Source of the DNA: CAYXXZ01 sp964469165
GTDB lineage: Bacteria; Pseudomonadota; Gammaproteobacteria; Pseudomonadales; Porticoccaceae
Direction of reading: 5' to 3'
Assembly (NCBI GenBank): GCA_964469165.1
Contig: CAYXXZ010000150.1
Span: 1 to 5,474, forward strand
Length of the DNA: 5,474 nucleotides
Part shown: in pieces, positions 1 to 5,474 of the stretch
Position numbering within the stretch: the first letter of the stretch is position 1
How the letters are laid out: each line of letters begins with the position of its first letter
Notes under the pieces: model-generated
Told to the model about the DNA's origin: nothing
What the model saw: only the letters and a program-made list of their open reading frames with translations
Database searches by the model: none
Program-made: the position numbers and the translations under genes

Positions 1-593
1 GCGACGCCAACTTCGACGTGCTCATCGCCTGCGCCTTCAACTACGACGCACCGGCCAGCGAATTTAGCAAGCTCGGCCGCATCCACGTGCTCAAGGCACG
101 CATGAACGCCGACCTGCACATGGCCGAAGATCTGAAGAACACCGGCAAGGGCAACCTGTTCGTCATCTTCGGCGAGCCGGATGTGGACGTGCTGGATACG
201 CAAGGCCGCAGCATCTGCCGATATGACGGCAAGCGCGACGTTATCGACGTGCCGGCCGACGGGCAACTGGTCGTCAAGATCAACGGCGTGGACGTGTTCC
301 ACCCCAGCACCGGCGAAGTCCGCAGCGACGGCGCAGACGGCATCGCCTGCTGGTTTCTCGACACCGACTACAACGAAGAATCCTTCTTCGTCCGCCACGC
401 CTACTTCCTCGGCGCGAACGATCCGTACAAGGCGCTGAAGACCACCCTCAAGGCCGAAATCGACCCCGACGCCTGGGCGACCCTCAACTCCGATACGTCG
501 CGCCCGTTCTCGAAGCCCAGCACTGGCCGCTTCGCAGTGAAGGTCATCAATCATCTGGGCGATGAGGTTATGAAAGTATTCAAGGTGAGCTGA
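1..593 (+). CDS. C-terminal part of a type III Mod-like DNA methyltransferase (5' end outside window)
   Basis: The frame is open from nt 3 to the TGA at 591-593, so the first ATG/CTG inside the window is not a true start; about 196 C-terminal residues are visible. The segment FDVLIACAFNYDAPASEF, then LGRIHVLKARMNADL, then GNLFVIFGEPDVDVL resembles the C-terminal region of site-specific adenine methyltransferases of the Mod (COG2189-like) group, where a LGR-VLK-RMN stretch precedes a GEPD strand. The catalytic motifs (AdoMet-binding FxGxG and DPPY-type) must lie upstream and cannot be checked here. The expected role is N6-adenine methylation of a recognition site, with this part belonging to a C-terminal accessory domain. 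It is the first visible gene of a three-gene run, with the RT start 15 nt after its stop. The assignment rests on recalled family resemblance, not a search; a methylase is likely, its exact type less sure. Confidence 0.68.
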   Translation, partial: DANFDVLIACAFNYDAPASEFSKLGRIHVLKARMNADLHMAEDLKNTGKGNLFVIFGEPDVDVLDTQGRSICRYDGKRDVIDVPADGQLVVKINGVDVFHPSTGEVRSDGADGIACWFLDTDYNEESFFVRHAYFLGANDPYKALKTTLKAEIDPDAWATLNSDTSRPFSKPSTGRFAVKVINHLGDEVMKVFKVS

Positions 594-608
594 AAGCGGG
601 ATGATCTG

Positions 609-2159
609 ATGCCGACGACCAGCCCAATTCAGCAGCACAGAGAATCGACGCGCGATTTGGCCCGCGCGTTGAAGCCGTCGGATGTCTATTGGTGGCTACT
701 GGAATACGGCTACTTTCCCGAAGCCTACGTACTGCCGCCGTGCTTTCGCGTGGTGAAGATGCCTGCGAAGCAAAAGCGGTATTTCGACCCGAATAACGGC
801 TTCAAGGGGTTGAAGGAGGCCGAGTTCGTCCGTGTGCATTTCCCGAAAACGGAACTGACCGACAGAACATTCGGAATCATTGAGCCAAAAATTCATAACG
901 ACATCGCATACCACATTACCCAGAATTGGAAGGCGATTGTGGATGCGATGATTCCGTCGGACAGCATCGTTTCGTCGTACAGCTTTCCCGTTCCGGTCAA
1001 CAGGAAGAAGCCGGGGCGCATGGGTGAGCTTCGTGGCGGCAGGATGATCTACGAGTTCATCACCATGACCGACGATGCCCTATCCACGGTGGCATACCGC
1101 TTCACACATGTCGTCAAAGCCGATATCAAGAACTTCTACCCTTCGGTCTACACACATAGCCTTGCTTGGGCAATTCATGGCAAGCGAACAATCCGAAATG
1201 GCGGCAAGGGTAAGAATCGCCGTGATATGAAGTTCGTCGGCAACCGACTCGACAAGTTGTTCCAGATGGCCAATGATGGCTGCACTAATGGCCTTCCAAT
1301 CGGGCCTGCGGTTTCCGACATCGTTTCCGAGATTGTGGCTTCGGCGGTAGACCGCGTGTTGAGCGCCGAGTTGAAGAGCAACCACATTGAGTGCGAGGCA
1401 GTGCGATTCAAGGACGACTATCGCATTCTGGTGTCGTCCGAAGCGGATGCTAAGAAAGTTGTGAAAATCCTTCAGTCATCGCTGAAGGAATACAACCTTG
1501 AGCTCAGTGACGAAAAAACCACCGTGTCGGCATTGCCCGATGGCCTGTTCCGGCCTTGGGTGTCCCGCTATCACCTTGTGCATCCGAAACGGAAGAATCG
1601 ATTTACGTGGAAGCAGTTTAGGGAGCTTTACCTTGCCGTCGTTGAGATTGATCGCCATTGCCCGAACACGGGTGTGATAGATCGCTTCCTTGCCGATATC
1701 ACGACTCGAAAAGGCAAACTGAAGATTATTGTCGGCCCTTTCAATCTGGAAAAAGTTGTCAGCATGTTGCTTATGCTTGGCACGCTGAGGGTCAAGGCTT
1801 TTCCTAAGATCATGGCAATTCTCGAACAGGCGATACGCAGCGATGATGGCAATGGTCTGACGGAGCCGCTGGTCAGTCACCTTGAAGCGTACTTGCACAA
1901 GCTGTCGAGCGATGAAGCGCGCAACAAATACCTCATATCGTGGATCGGCTATTTTTTGGCGAGTAACGGCCTTCTGCCGTTGCTGAAGAAGAAGCCAAAA
2001 CTCAAAGACCCGATTGCCAATTCCTCGATGACCGGAAGAGGGAGGTTGTTTGGCGATGCCCCAGATTTCAAACTGATTGAAGGTGTAAAGATGGCAGGAA
2101 AACGAGTGTCCCTGTTTAAGCATCTGGATGTGTTCAATCCTCCCAAACATACTGAGTGA
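609..2159 (+). CDS. Reverse transcriptase, Abi/UG (defence-associated) type
   Basis: A 516-residue RNA-directed DNA polymerase. Motif A is VVKADIKNFYPSVYTHS (catalytic D172). Motif B is NGLPIGPAVS (227-236). Motif C is RFKDDYRIL with D269 and D270, so the usual YxDD box reads FKDD. A motif D-like LSDEKT lies at 299-304. The NFYPSVYTHS extension of motif A and the DDYRI form of motif C are typical of bacterial unknown-group/Abi-type RTs rather than group II intron maturases. No maturase thumb, HNH nuclease or integrase domain is seen. Residues about 310-516 are largely helical, hydrophobic-patterned and basic near 450-470, with no domain I recognise; Abi-like RTs often carry helical repeats there. 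The ATG at 609 has a weak GGGA (598-601) seven bases upstream. Hand-counted lines of this gene fall to 42-47% GC against about 60% or more in neighbours. Antiphage defence is the likely role (inference); the subgroup cannot be assigned by eye. Confidence 0.88.
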   Translation: MPTTSPIQQHRESTRDLARALKPSDVYWWLLEYGYFPEAYVLPPCFRVVKMPAKQKRYFDPNNGFKGLKEAEFVRVHFPKTELTDRTFGIIEPKIHNDIAYHITQNWKAIVDAMIPSDSIVSSYSFPVPVNRKKPGRMGELRGGRMIYEFITMTDDALSTVAYRFTHVVKADIKNFYPSVYTHSLAWAIHGKRTIRNGGKGKNRRDMKFVGNRLDKLFQMANDGCTNGLPIGPAVSDIVSEIVASAVDRVLSAELKSNHIECEAVRFKDDYRILVSSEADAKKVVKILQSSLKEYNLELSDEKTTVSALPDGLFRPWVSRYHLVHPKRKNRFTWKQFRELYLAVVEIDRHCPNTGVIDRFLADITTRKGKLKIIVGPFNLEKVVSMLLMLGTLRVKAFPKIMAILEQAIRSDDGNGLTEPLVSHLEAYLHKLSSDEARNKYLISWIGYFLASNGLLPLLKKKPKLKDPIANSSMTGRGRLFGDAPDFKLIEGVKMAGKRVSLFKHLDVFNPPKHTE

Positions 2160-2170
2160 TGGTTCACATG
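2156..2170 (+). promoter_or_regulatory. RT stop / helicase start coupling site
   Basis: The RT stop TGA (2157-2159) shares its last base with an in-frame ATG (TGATG, 2157-2161), and an in-frame GTG lies at 2156. The ATG at 2168 is nine bases further on. There is no room for a promoter or terminator. Ribosomes finishing the RT could restart on the helicase, tying the two protein levels together. Which start is used is not decided by sequence alone. Confidence 0.6.
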
Positions 2171-4246
2171 GAATTCCGCATCGCCGATACCTTTACCACC
2201 AGCCTGGCCCGCCTGAACGGCGATGAGCAAAAGGCCGCGAAGACCACTGCCTTCGATTTGCAGATGGATCCTGTCGGCAACGGCATGAGCTTTCACAAGC
2301 TCGACAGAGCCAAAGACCCGAACTTCTGGTCGGTGCGTGTCAGCCGCGACATTCGCCTGATCGTCCACAAGACCGCTGGCAGTCTGCTGCTCTGCTATGT
2401 CGATCACCACGACAAGGCCTATCAATGGGCCGAGCGGCGCAAGCTGGAAGTGCACCCGACCACCGGCGCAGCGCAGCTTGTCGAGGTCCGCGAGCGTGTC
2501 GAGGAGATCCTCGTTCCGAAGTACGTCGAGGACAGCAAGCCGGCCACGCGGCAGAAGTCGAAACTGTTCGCAAAATATGGTGACGCCCAACTGCTGGCCT
2601 ATGGCGTGCCGCAGGAGTGGCTGGCCGATGTGAAGGCTGCCGACGAGGATTCGCTGCTGGAACTGGCCGACCACCTGCCCGGTGAGGCGGCCGAGGCCCT
2701 GCTTGAACTGGCGACAGGCGGCGCGCCGGCTTTGCCGGAAGTGGCAGCCAAGGGGGCGGACCCATTCCTGCACCCGGACGCGCAACGCCGCTTCCGCGTC
2801 ATGTCCGATATGGACGAGTTGGCCCGCGCCCTGGAATACCCGTGGGACAAGTGGACAGTGTTCCTCCATCCGGCGCAGCGTCAACTGGTCGAGCGCCATT
2901 ACAACGGTGCGGCGCGCGTGTCTGGCTCGGCGGGCACGGGCAAGACCGTGGTTGCCTTGCACCGGGCTGTGCATCTGGCGCACCAGGACGAAGATGCGCG
3001 CGTTCTGCTTTCCACGTTTTCGGATACGTTGGCCAATGCCTTGCGCGGCAATCTGTATCGGTTGATCTGGAACACTCCCAAGCTCGGCGAACGTATCGAC
3101 GTGGCCGCCATGGATGCTCTTGGCATCCGCTTGTATGCGGCGGAACTCGGTAAACCGGTATTCGCCAGCCGTGAGGAAATTTCCACGTTGCTGAAGGCGG
3201 CTGCCACGCAGGTCGATGGCCTGAAGGCCAGCACTGCATTTTTGCTGTCCGAATGGGAAGATGTGGTGGACACTTGGCAAGTGGAAAGCTGGGAGGCTTA
3301 CCGCGATGCCAAGCGGCTGGGTCGCAAGACACGTCTGCCGGAGGCGCAGCGCGCCTTGTATTGGCAGGTGTTCGCCAAGGTGAAGGAGCAATTGAAGCAG
3401 GCCGGCAAGATCACTGCGGCAGAGATGTTCGCCAAGCTGGCTGAGGCCATGCCCAAGCGCAAGCATCCGGTTTTCGATTACATCGTGGTGGACGAGGCGC
3501 AGGACATCGGCGTGCAGCAATTGCGCTTCCTGGCGGCGATTGCCGGCAACCGCGCCAATGCCCTGTTCTTTGCCGGCGATCTGGGCCAACGCATCTTCCA
3601 GACGCCGTTCTCGTGGAAGTCTTTGGGTGTGGATGTACGTGGTCGCTCGCGAACGCTCAATATCAATTACCGTACCTCGCACCAGATCCGCTTGCAGGCC
3701 GACCGTCTGCTCGGTCCCGAGGTATCCGATGTGGACGGAAACGTCGAAAGCCGCAAGGGTACGATTTCTATATTCAATGGGCCAGAGCCGACCATCTGTA
3801 GCTACGCCGATGTCGAGGCGGAAAGCCAGGCCGTCGGCGTATGGCTGAAGCAATGCAATAGCAATGGCGTGTTGCCGCAGGAAATTGGCGTATTCGTTCG
3901 ATCCGACAGCGAACTGTCACGCGCACAGGCGGCAGTCAAGGCCGCAGGTTTGCAGGGGCGCGTGCTCGGCAAGGACATGGCAACGGAAGAGGGCTTCGTC
4001 AGTATCACCACCATGCACTTAGCCAAGGGCATGGAATTCCGCGTGGTTGCGGTCATGGCCTGCGATGATGAAATCATCCCTTCACAGGTGCGCATCGACA
4101 CTGCTGCTGACGAGGCCGAACTGACCGAAATCTATAACACCGAACGCCAGTTGCTGTACGTGGCTTGCACCCGTGCCCGCGACCAACTGCATGTGTCAGC
4201 AGTGAAACCTGAGTCGGAATTTCTGGAGGACTTACTGCAGAAGTAG
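2168..4246 (+). CDS. UvrD/Rep-like superfamily 1 DNA helicase with N-terminal RelE/ParE-fold domain
   Basis: A 692-residue protein from ATG 2168. Residues 1-92 look like a RelE/ParE-type fold: SFHKL, FWSVRVSRDIRLIVHK and a closing YVDHHDKAYQWAERRK. A helical linker (about 97-195) follows, then a complete SF1A helicase: Q-motif HPAQRQ (234-239), Walker A GSAGTGKT (253-260), Walker B VDEAQD (441-446), motif III AGDLGQRI (469-476), motif IV NYRTS (500-504), motif V TTMHLAKGMEF (614-624) and motif VI VACTRAR (665-671). It should be an ATP-driven 3'-5' DNA translocase or helicase. The RelE-like part may bind the ribosome, nucleic acid or a partner; toxicity is not shown. ATG 2168 is preferred because related proteins begin at M-x-FRIADTF and a GATGG lies just upstream. 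ATG 2159 (TGATG overlap with the RT stop) and GTG 2156 are alternatives. Either choice implies translational coupling to the RT. Such helicases are frequent in restriction and defence islands. Confidence 0.9.
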   Translation: MEFRIADTFTTSLARLNGDEQKAAKTTAFDLQMDPVGNGMSFHKLDRAKDPNFWSVRVSRDIRLIVHKTAGSLLLCYVDHHDKAYQWAERRKLEVHPTTGAAQLVEVRERVEEILVPKYVEDSKPATRQKSKLFAKYGDAQLLAYGVPQEWLADVKAADEDSLLELADHLPGEAAEALLELATGGAPALPEVAAKGADPFLHPDAQRRFRVMSDMDELARALEYPWDKWTVFLHPAQRQLVERHYNGAARVSGSAGTGKTVVALHRAVHLAHQDEDARVLLSTFSDTLANALRGNLYRLIWNTPKLGERIDVAAMDALGIRLYAAELGKPVFASREEISTLLKAAATQVDGLKASTAFLLSEWEDVVDTWQVESWEAYRDAKRLGRKTRLPEAQRALYWQVFAKVKEQLKQAGKITAAEMFAKLAEAMPKRKHPVFDYIVVDEAQDIGVQQLRFLAAIAGNRANALFFAGDLGQRIFQTPFSWKSLGVDVRGRSRTLNINYRTSHQIRLQADRLLGPEVSDVDGNVESRKGTISIFNGPEPTICSYADVEAESQAVGVWLKQCNSNGVLPQEIGVFVRSDSELSRAQAAVKAAGLQGRVLGKDMATEEGFVSITTMHLAKGMEFRVVAVMACDDEIIPSQVRIDTAADEAELTEIYNTERQLLYVACTRARDQLHVSAVKPESEFLEDLLQK

Positions 4247-4267
4247 CCCCACGCGTCTTGGATGAGT

Positions 4268-4304
4268 CTGGTGGTGACAGCGTGCCTTGGCTGTGTCGCC
4301 CCAG
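4268..4304. terminator. Imperfect stem-loop between convergent genes, possible bidirectional terminator
   Basis: CTGG (4268-4271), GGTGAC (4273-4278) and AGC (4279-4281) pair with GCT (4290-4292), GTCGCC (4295-4300) and CCAG (4301-4304). This gives about 13 base pairs including one G-T wobble, with a one-base bulge, a two-base bulge and an eight-base loop. It lies in the 78-nt gap between the helicase stop and the integrase stop, where a shared terminator would be expected. No T-tract follows on either strand, so it is not a classic rho-independent terminator. Confidence 0.35.
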
Positions 4305-4324
4305 GTACTTGCGCAGCGTGCGAC

Positions 4325-5188
4325 TTAGCTTCCCAGATAGACCGCTGTCACCTTCACCCGCTCGTGCCCAAGTTCATGACTGATCTGTTGCCGGACGTGT
4401 CGGTCGGCCAGACGCTGTGATAGGTCGAGTTGAGCCGTGCCCGGTCCACCTGCTGCCGGTGACTTCCACCCCGTCAATGTTTCATATCGCATCTGTGCAT
4501 ACCGATGCCGCAGCCCATGCATATGACTCAGACCCGCCGCCTTGCACTGTCCATCGTAGACGTGCCGCTGCTGGATGTAGGTCTTGTTTGCCGGGATCAG
4601 TGATCCTGTGCCCGCCAGGCGGTGTGCTGCGTGGAGCGCGTCGCGTTGCTCTGTCGTTGTGATGGGCACAGTTCGCTCCCGACCGCCCTTGGTCCACGAT
4701 CCCTTGAGGGCGATGTGGTCGCCCCGATCCGCGTAACTGGGCTGGAACTTGATCGCTTCCTCCCGACGCAATCCGAAGGCGGCCTGTAGCTGAAGGCTCA
4801 TGCGCACGTGGACATCGGTGATCTGTTCAAGACCTGTGCCCAGTTCCTGGGCCTTGCTGATGTTGGTCACATAGCGGCGCTCGGGCACGCCAAGCTGTGT
4901 GTTATTTGCTGGCAAGATGCCGGACTTGCCGATCTTCTCGGCCCACCAGCGCAGGTGAGAGAGCCGATTCTTAATGGTGCCGGACGACAAGCCTTCTCCC
5001 TGCCAGCGATCCAGCAACGTCTGGACGTGCTTGCCCTTGAGCGACGATGCTTTCATCTGCCGGAAACCGGCTTCACGTAGTTGCCGCGCGGCCAGCGACA
5101 GCGAACGAATCCGGTCGGCCTGCGTGGTGTAGCTGCCGTCACGGTTGCGCTGGCAGAGCTGTCGCAGGGAGTAGGTCAAGTCGTCCAT
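4325..5188 (-). CDS. Tyrosine recombinase (phage/ICE-type integrase)
   Basis: A 287-residue integrase that cuts and rejoins DNA at attachment sites through a covalent phosphotyrosine. The N-terminal part (about 1-95) is a helical SAM-like core-binding domain (TLLDRWQGEGLSSGTIKNRL). The catalytic domain holds R141 in FGLRREE, K167 in SWTKGGRERTVPI, H224 and R227 in MHGLRH, H275 in HELGH and Y284 in VYLGS, so the R-K-H-R-H-Y set is complete and the enzyme should be active. The end three residues after the tyrosine fits the integrase-domain family (Phage_int_SAM_2 / Integrase_1-like, recalled from memory) seen in proteobacterial islands and conjugative elements. ATG 5188 is chosen over an upstream TTG (5206) because a GGAG sits eight bases before it. 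The gene converges on the defence operon and probably marks the mobile unit that carries it; the attachment sites are not identified. Confidence 0.9.
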   Translation of the reverse strand: MDDLTYSLRQLCQRNRDGSYTTQADRIRSLSLAARQLREAGFRQMKASSLKGKHVQTLLDRWQGEGLSSGTIKNRLSHLRWWAEKIGKSGILPANNTQLGVPERRYVTNISKAQELGTGLEQITDVHVRMSLQLQAAFGLRREEAIKFQPSYADRGDHIALKGSWTKGGRERTVPITTTEQRDALHAAHRLAGTGSLIPANKTYIQQRHVYDGQCKAAGLSHMHGLRHRYAQMRYETLTGWKSPAAGGPGTAQLDLSQRLADRHVRQQISHELGHERVKVTAVYLGS

Positions 5189-5196
5189 CTTCCGGT

Positions 5197-5200
5197 CTCC
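5197..5200 (-). promoter_or_regulatory. Ribosome binding site of the integrase
   Basis: On the minus strand GGAG is followed by an eight-base spacer and the ATG at 5188. It lies inside the reading frame extended to TTG 5206, and is the reason for preferring the shorter start. Confidence 0.6.
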
Positions 5201-5225
5201 AAGCAAAGCGCTGTACTGCGTTGTC

Positions 5226-5236
5226 CTGAAATTCAG
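5226..5236. repeat. Perfect 11-bp palindrome upstream of the integrase
   Basis: CTGAA-A-TTCAG is a perfect inverted repeat around a central A, centred 43 bases upstream of the integrase start. It could be an operator for the integrase promoter, a recombinase or excisionase binding site, or chance. No clear -35/-10 pair is visible beside it. Confidence 0.35.
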
Positions 5237-5239
5237 TGG

Positions 5240-5421
5240 TTAGTGTTGGTGCCAGCTCGCCAAGGCGAGATCCCGTGAGGGCAAGGGCATGGTGTTCAGG
5301 AGACACCAGAGCCTCGAATGAGGCGTCCGTCTTGCTCCCTGCTGGAAGCCCGGACGGAGGTACTACAAGACGAAAGTGATGTGAACGTGGACAAGTCCTC
5401 CTATGAAGTGAGTGGGATGAG
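5240..5421 (+). ncRNA. Hairpin-rich non-coding segment, possible truncated group II intron 5' domain
   Basis: No convincing gene lies here. On the plus strand there is a row of short perfect stems: CTCGCC/GGCGAG (5256-5261 with 5264-5269), CCC-GTGA-GGG (5272-5281, a GNRA tetraloop), GGTGT/ACACC (5291-5295 with 5303-5307), GCCTC-GAAT-GAGGC (5311-5324), and CGTCTTG/CAAGACG (5328-5334 with 5366-5372) enclosing CTCC/GGAG (5335-5338 with 5356-5359). GTCCG/CGGAC (5325-5329 with 5351-5355) is an alternative pairing. The density of stems and the overall look recall domain I of a bacterial group II intron, which would start near the GTG at 5243 or 5249 and be cut by the element at 5422. No domain V or maturase is visible in the window, so the assignment is tentative; another structured RNA or an attachment region is possible. 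Confidence 0.35.
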
Positions 5422-5428
5422 TGTCAAT

Positions 5429-5449
5429 GGCCATTTATTTTGACCCACC
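5429..5449 (+). repeat. Terminal direct repeat, copy 1
   Basis: A 21-bp unit starting GGCCA and ending TTGACCCACC. It matches the copy at 5453-5473 at 17 of 21 positions, with the differences confined to the AT-rich centre. Confidence 0.75.
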
Positions 5450-5452
5450 TTT

Positions 5453-5473
5453 GGCCAATAAAATTGACCCACC
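5453..5473 (+). repeat. Terminal direct repeat, copy 2
   Basis: Second 21-bp unit, 24 bp downstream of the first, with the same GGCCA start and TTGACCCACC end. Conserved ends around a variable AT centre suggest protein binding sites, such as transposase sites at an insertion-sequence end. Confidence 0.75.
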
Positions 5474-5474
5474 C

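Larger units (their letters stand above)
5422..5474. mobile_element. Putative IS21-family-like terminal end (continues past right edge)
   Basis: From TGTCAATGG at 5422 inward, the AT-richer sequence carries two spaced direct repeats ending in TTGACCCACC or its near copy. Ends that begin with TG and hold several internal direct repeats are characteristic of IS21-family elements, where the transposase IstA binds them. The istA/istB genes would lie to the right, outside the window. No target duplication can be tested because the other end is missing. Confidence 0.5.

Noticed and set aside
18..20. CTG/ATG-type start giving a 191-residue standalone protein
   Set aside because: The frame is open to the left edge and the sequence begins in the middle of a methylase-like domain, so this is an internal codon, not a start.
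1468..1489. 8-bp perfect inverted repeat in the RT gene as a terminator or ncRNA
   Set aside because: It lies within conserved RT coding sequence (around LQSSLKE), is short and has no T-tract. It is kept only as a note for ncRNA searches.
1476..2150. 224-codon minus-strand frame opposite the RT 3' half
   Set aside because: It is a shadow of the RT gene with no motif and no plausible start context or promoter.
1949..3853. Very long minus-strand open frame (634 codons) opposite the helicase
   Set aside because: It is antisense to a helicase with every SF1 motif in order. High-GC coding sequence commonly leaves the complementary frame open, and its translation shows no recognisable domain and is rich in H, Q, R and L.
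5047..5278. Small plus-strand frames opposite and beyond the integrase start
   Set aside because: They are antisense to the integrase N-terminus, run into the hairpin-rich segment, and have no family resemblance or good ribosome binding site.
1..5474. CRISPR array, tRNA or rRNA genes
   Set aside because: No regularly spaced repeats beyond the two terminal-repeat copies at the right edge, and no tRNA cloverleaf or rRNA-like sequence was seen on either strand.

Overview
The window reads as part of a GC-rich proteobacterial genome, most likely a gamma- or betaproteobacterium. The codon usage is G/C-ending, the helicase and integrase types are common in Pseudomonas/Xanthomonas/Burkholderia-like accessory islands, and the right edge resembles an insertion-sequence end. 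The exact organism cannot be told from the sequence. The content is accessory: a defence-type operon next to an integrase and mobile-element remains.

Layout: (1) nt 1-593 (+) is the C-terminal part of a large DNA methyltransferase-like protein of type III Mod-like character, cut by the left edge. (2) nt 609-2159 (+) is an intact, non-retroviral reverse transcriptase of the Abi/UG 'defence RT' kind, with all three catalytic aspartates. It starts 15 nt after the methylase stop. (3) nt 2168-4246 (+, possible starts also at 2159 and 2156) is a UvrD/Rep-like superfamily 1 helicase with an N-terminal RelE/ParE-fold domain; its start region abuts or overlaps the RT stop. These three genes almost certainly form one transcript. 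(4) nt 4247-4324 is a short convergent intergenic region with an imperfect stem-loop. (5) nt 4325-5188 (-) is a tyrosine recombinase (phage/ICE-type integrase) with its full catalytic set. (6) nt 5189-5421 has no convincing gene but is full of short perfect hairpins, one capped by a GNRA tetraloop, and looks like structured RNA; a truncated group II intron 5' domain is one candidate. (7) nt 5422-5474 is a terminal-repeat array resembling an IS21-family element end, running off the right edge.

Working model (inference): a restriction-modification-like defence operon (methylase, helicase and probably an upstream restriction helicase outside the window) carries a reverse transcriptase gene in its middle. 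The RT gene has visibly lower GC than its neighbours, suggesting it was inserted as a cassette. The adjacent integrase would be the means by which the island moves or once moved, and later mobile elements hit the region upstream of the integrase. The coupling of a defence-type RT to a Mod-like methylase and a RelE-UvrD helicase is the most interesting point.
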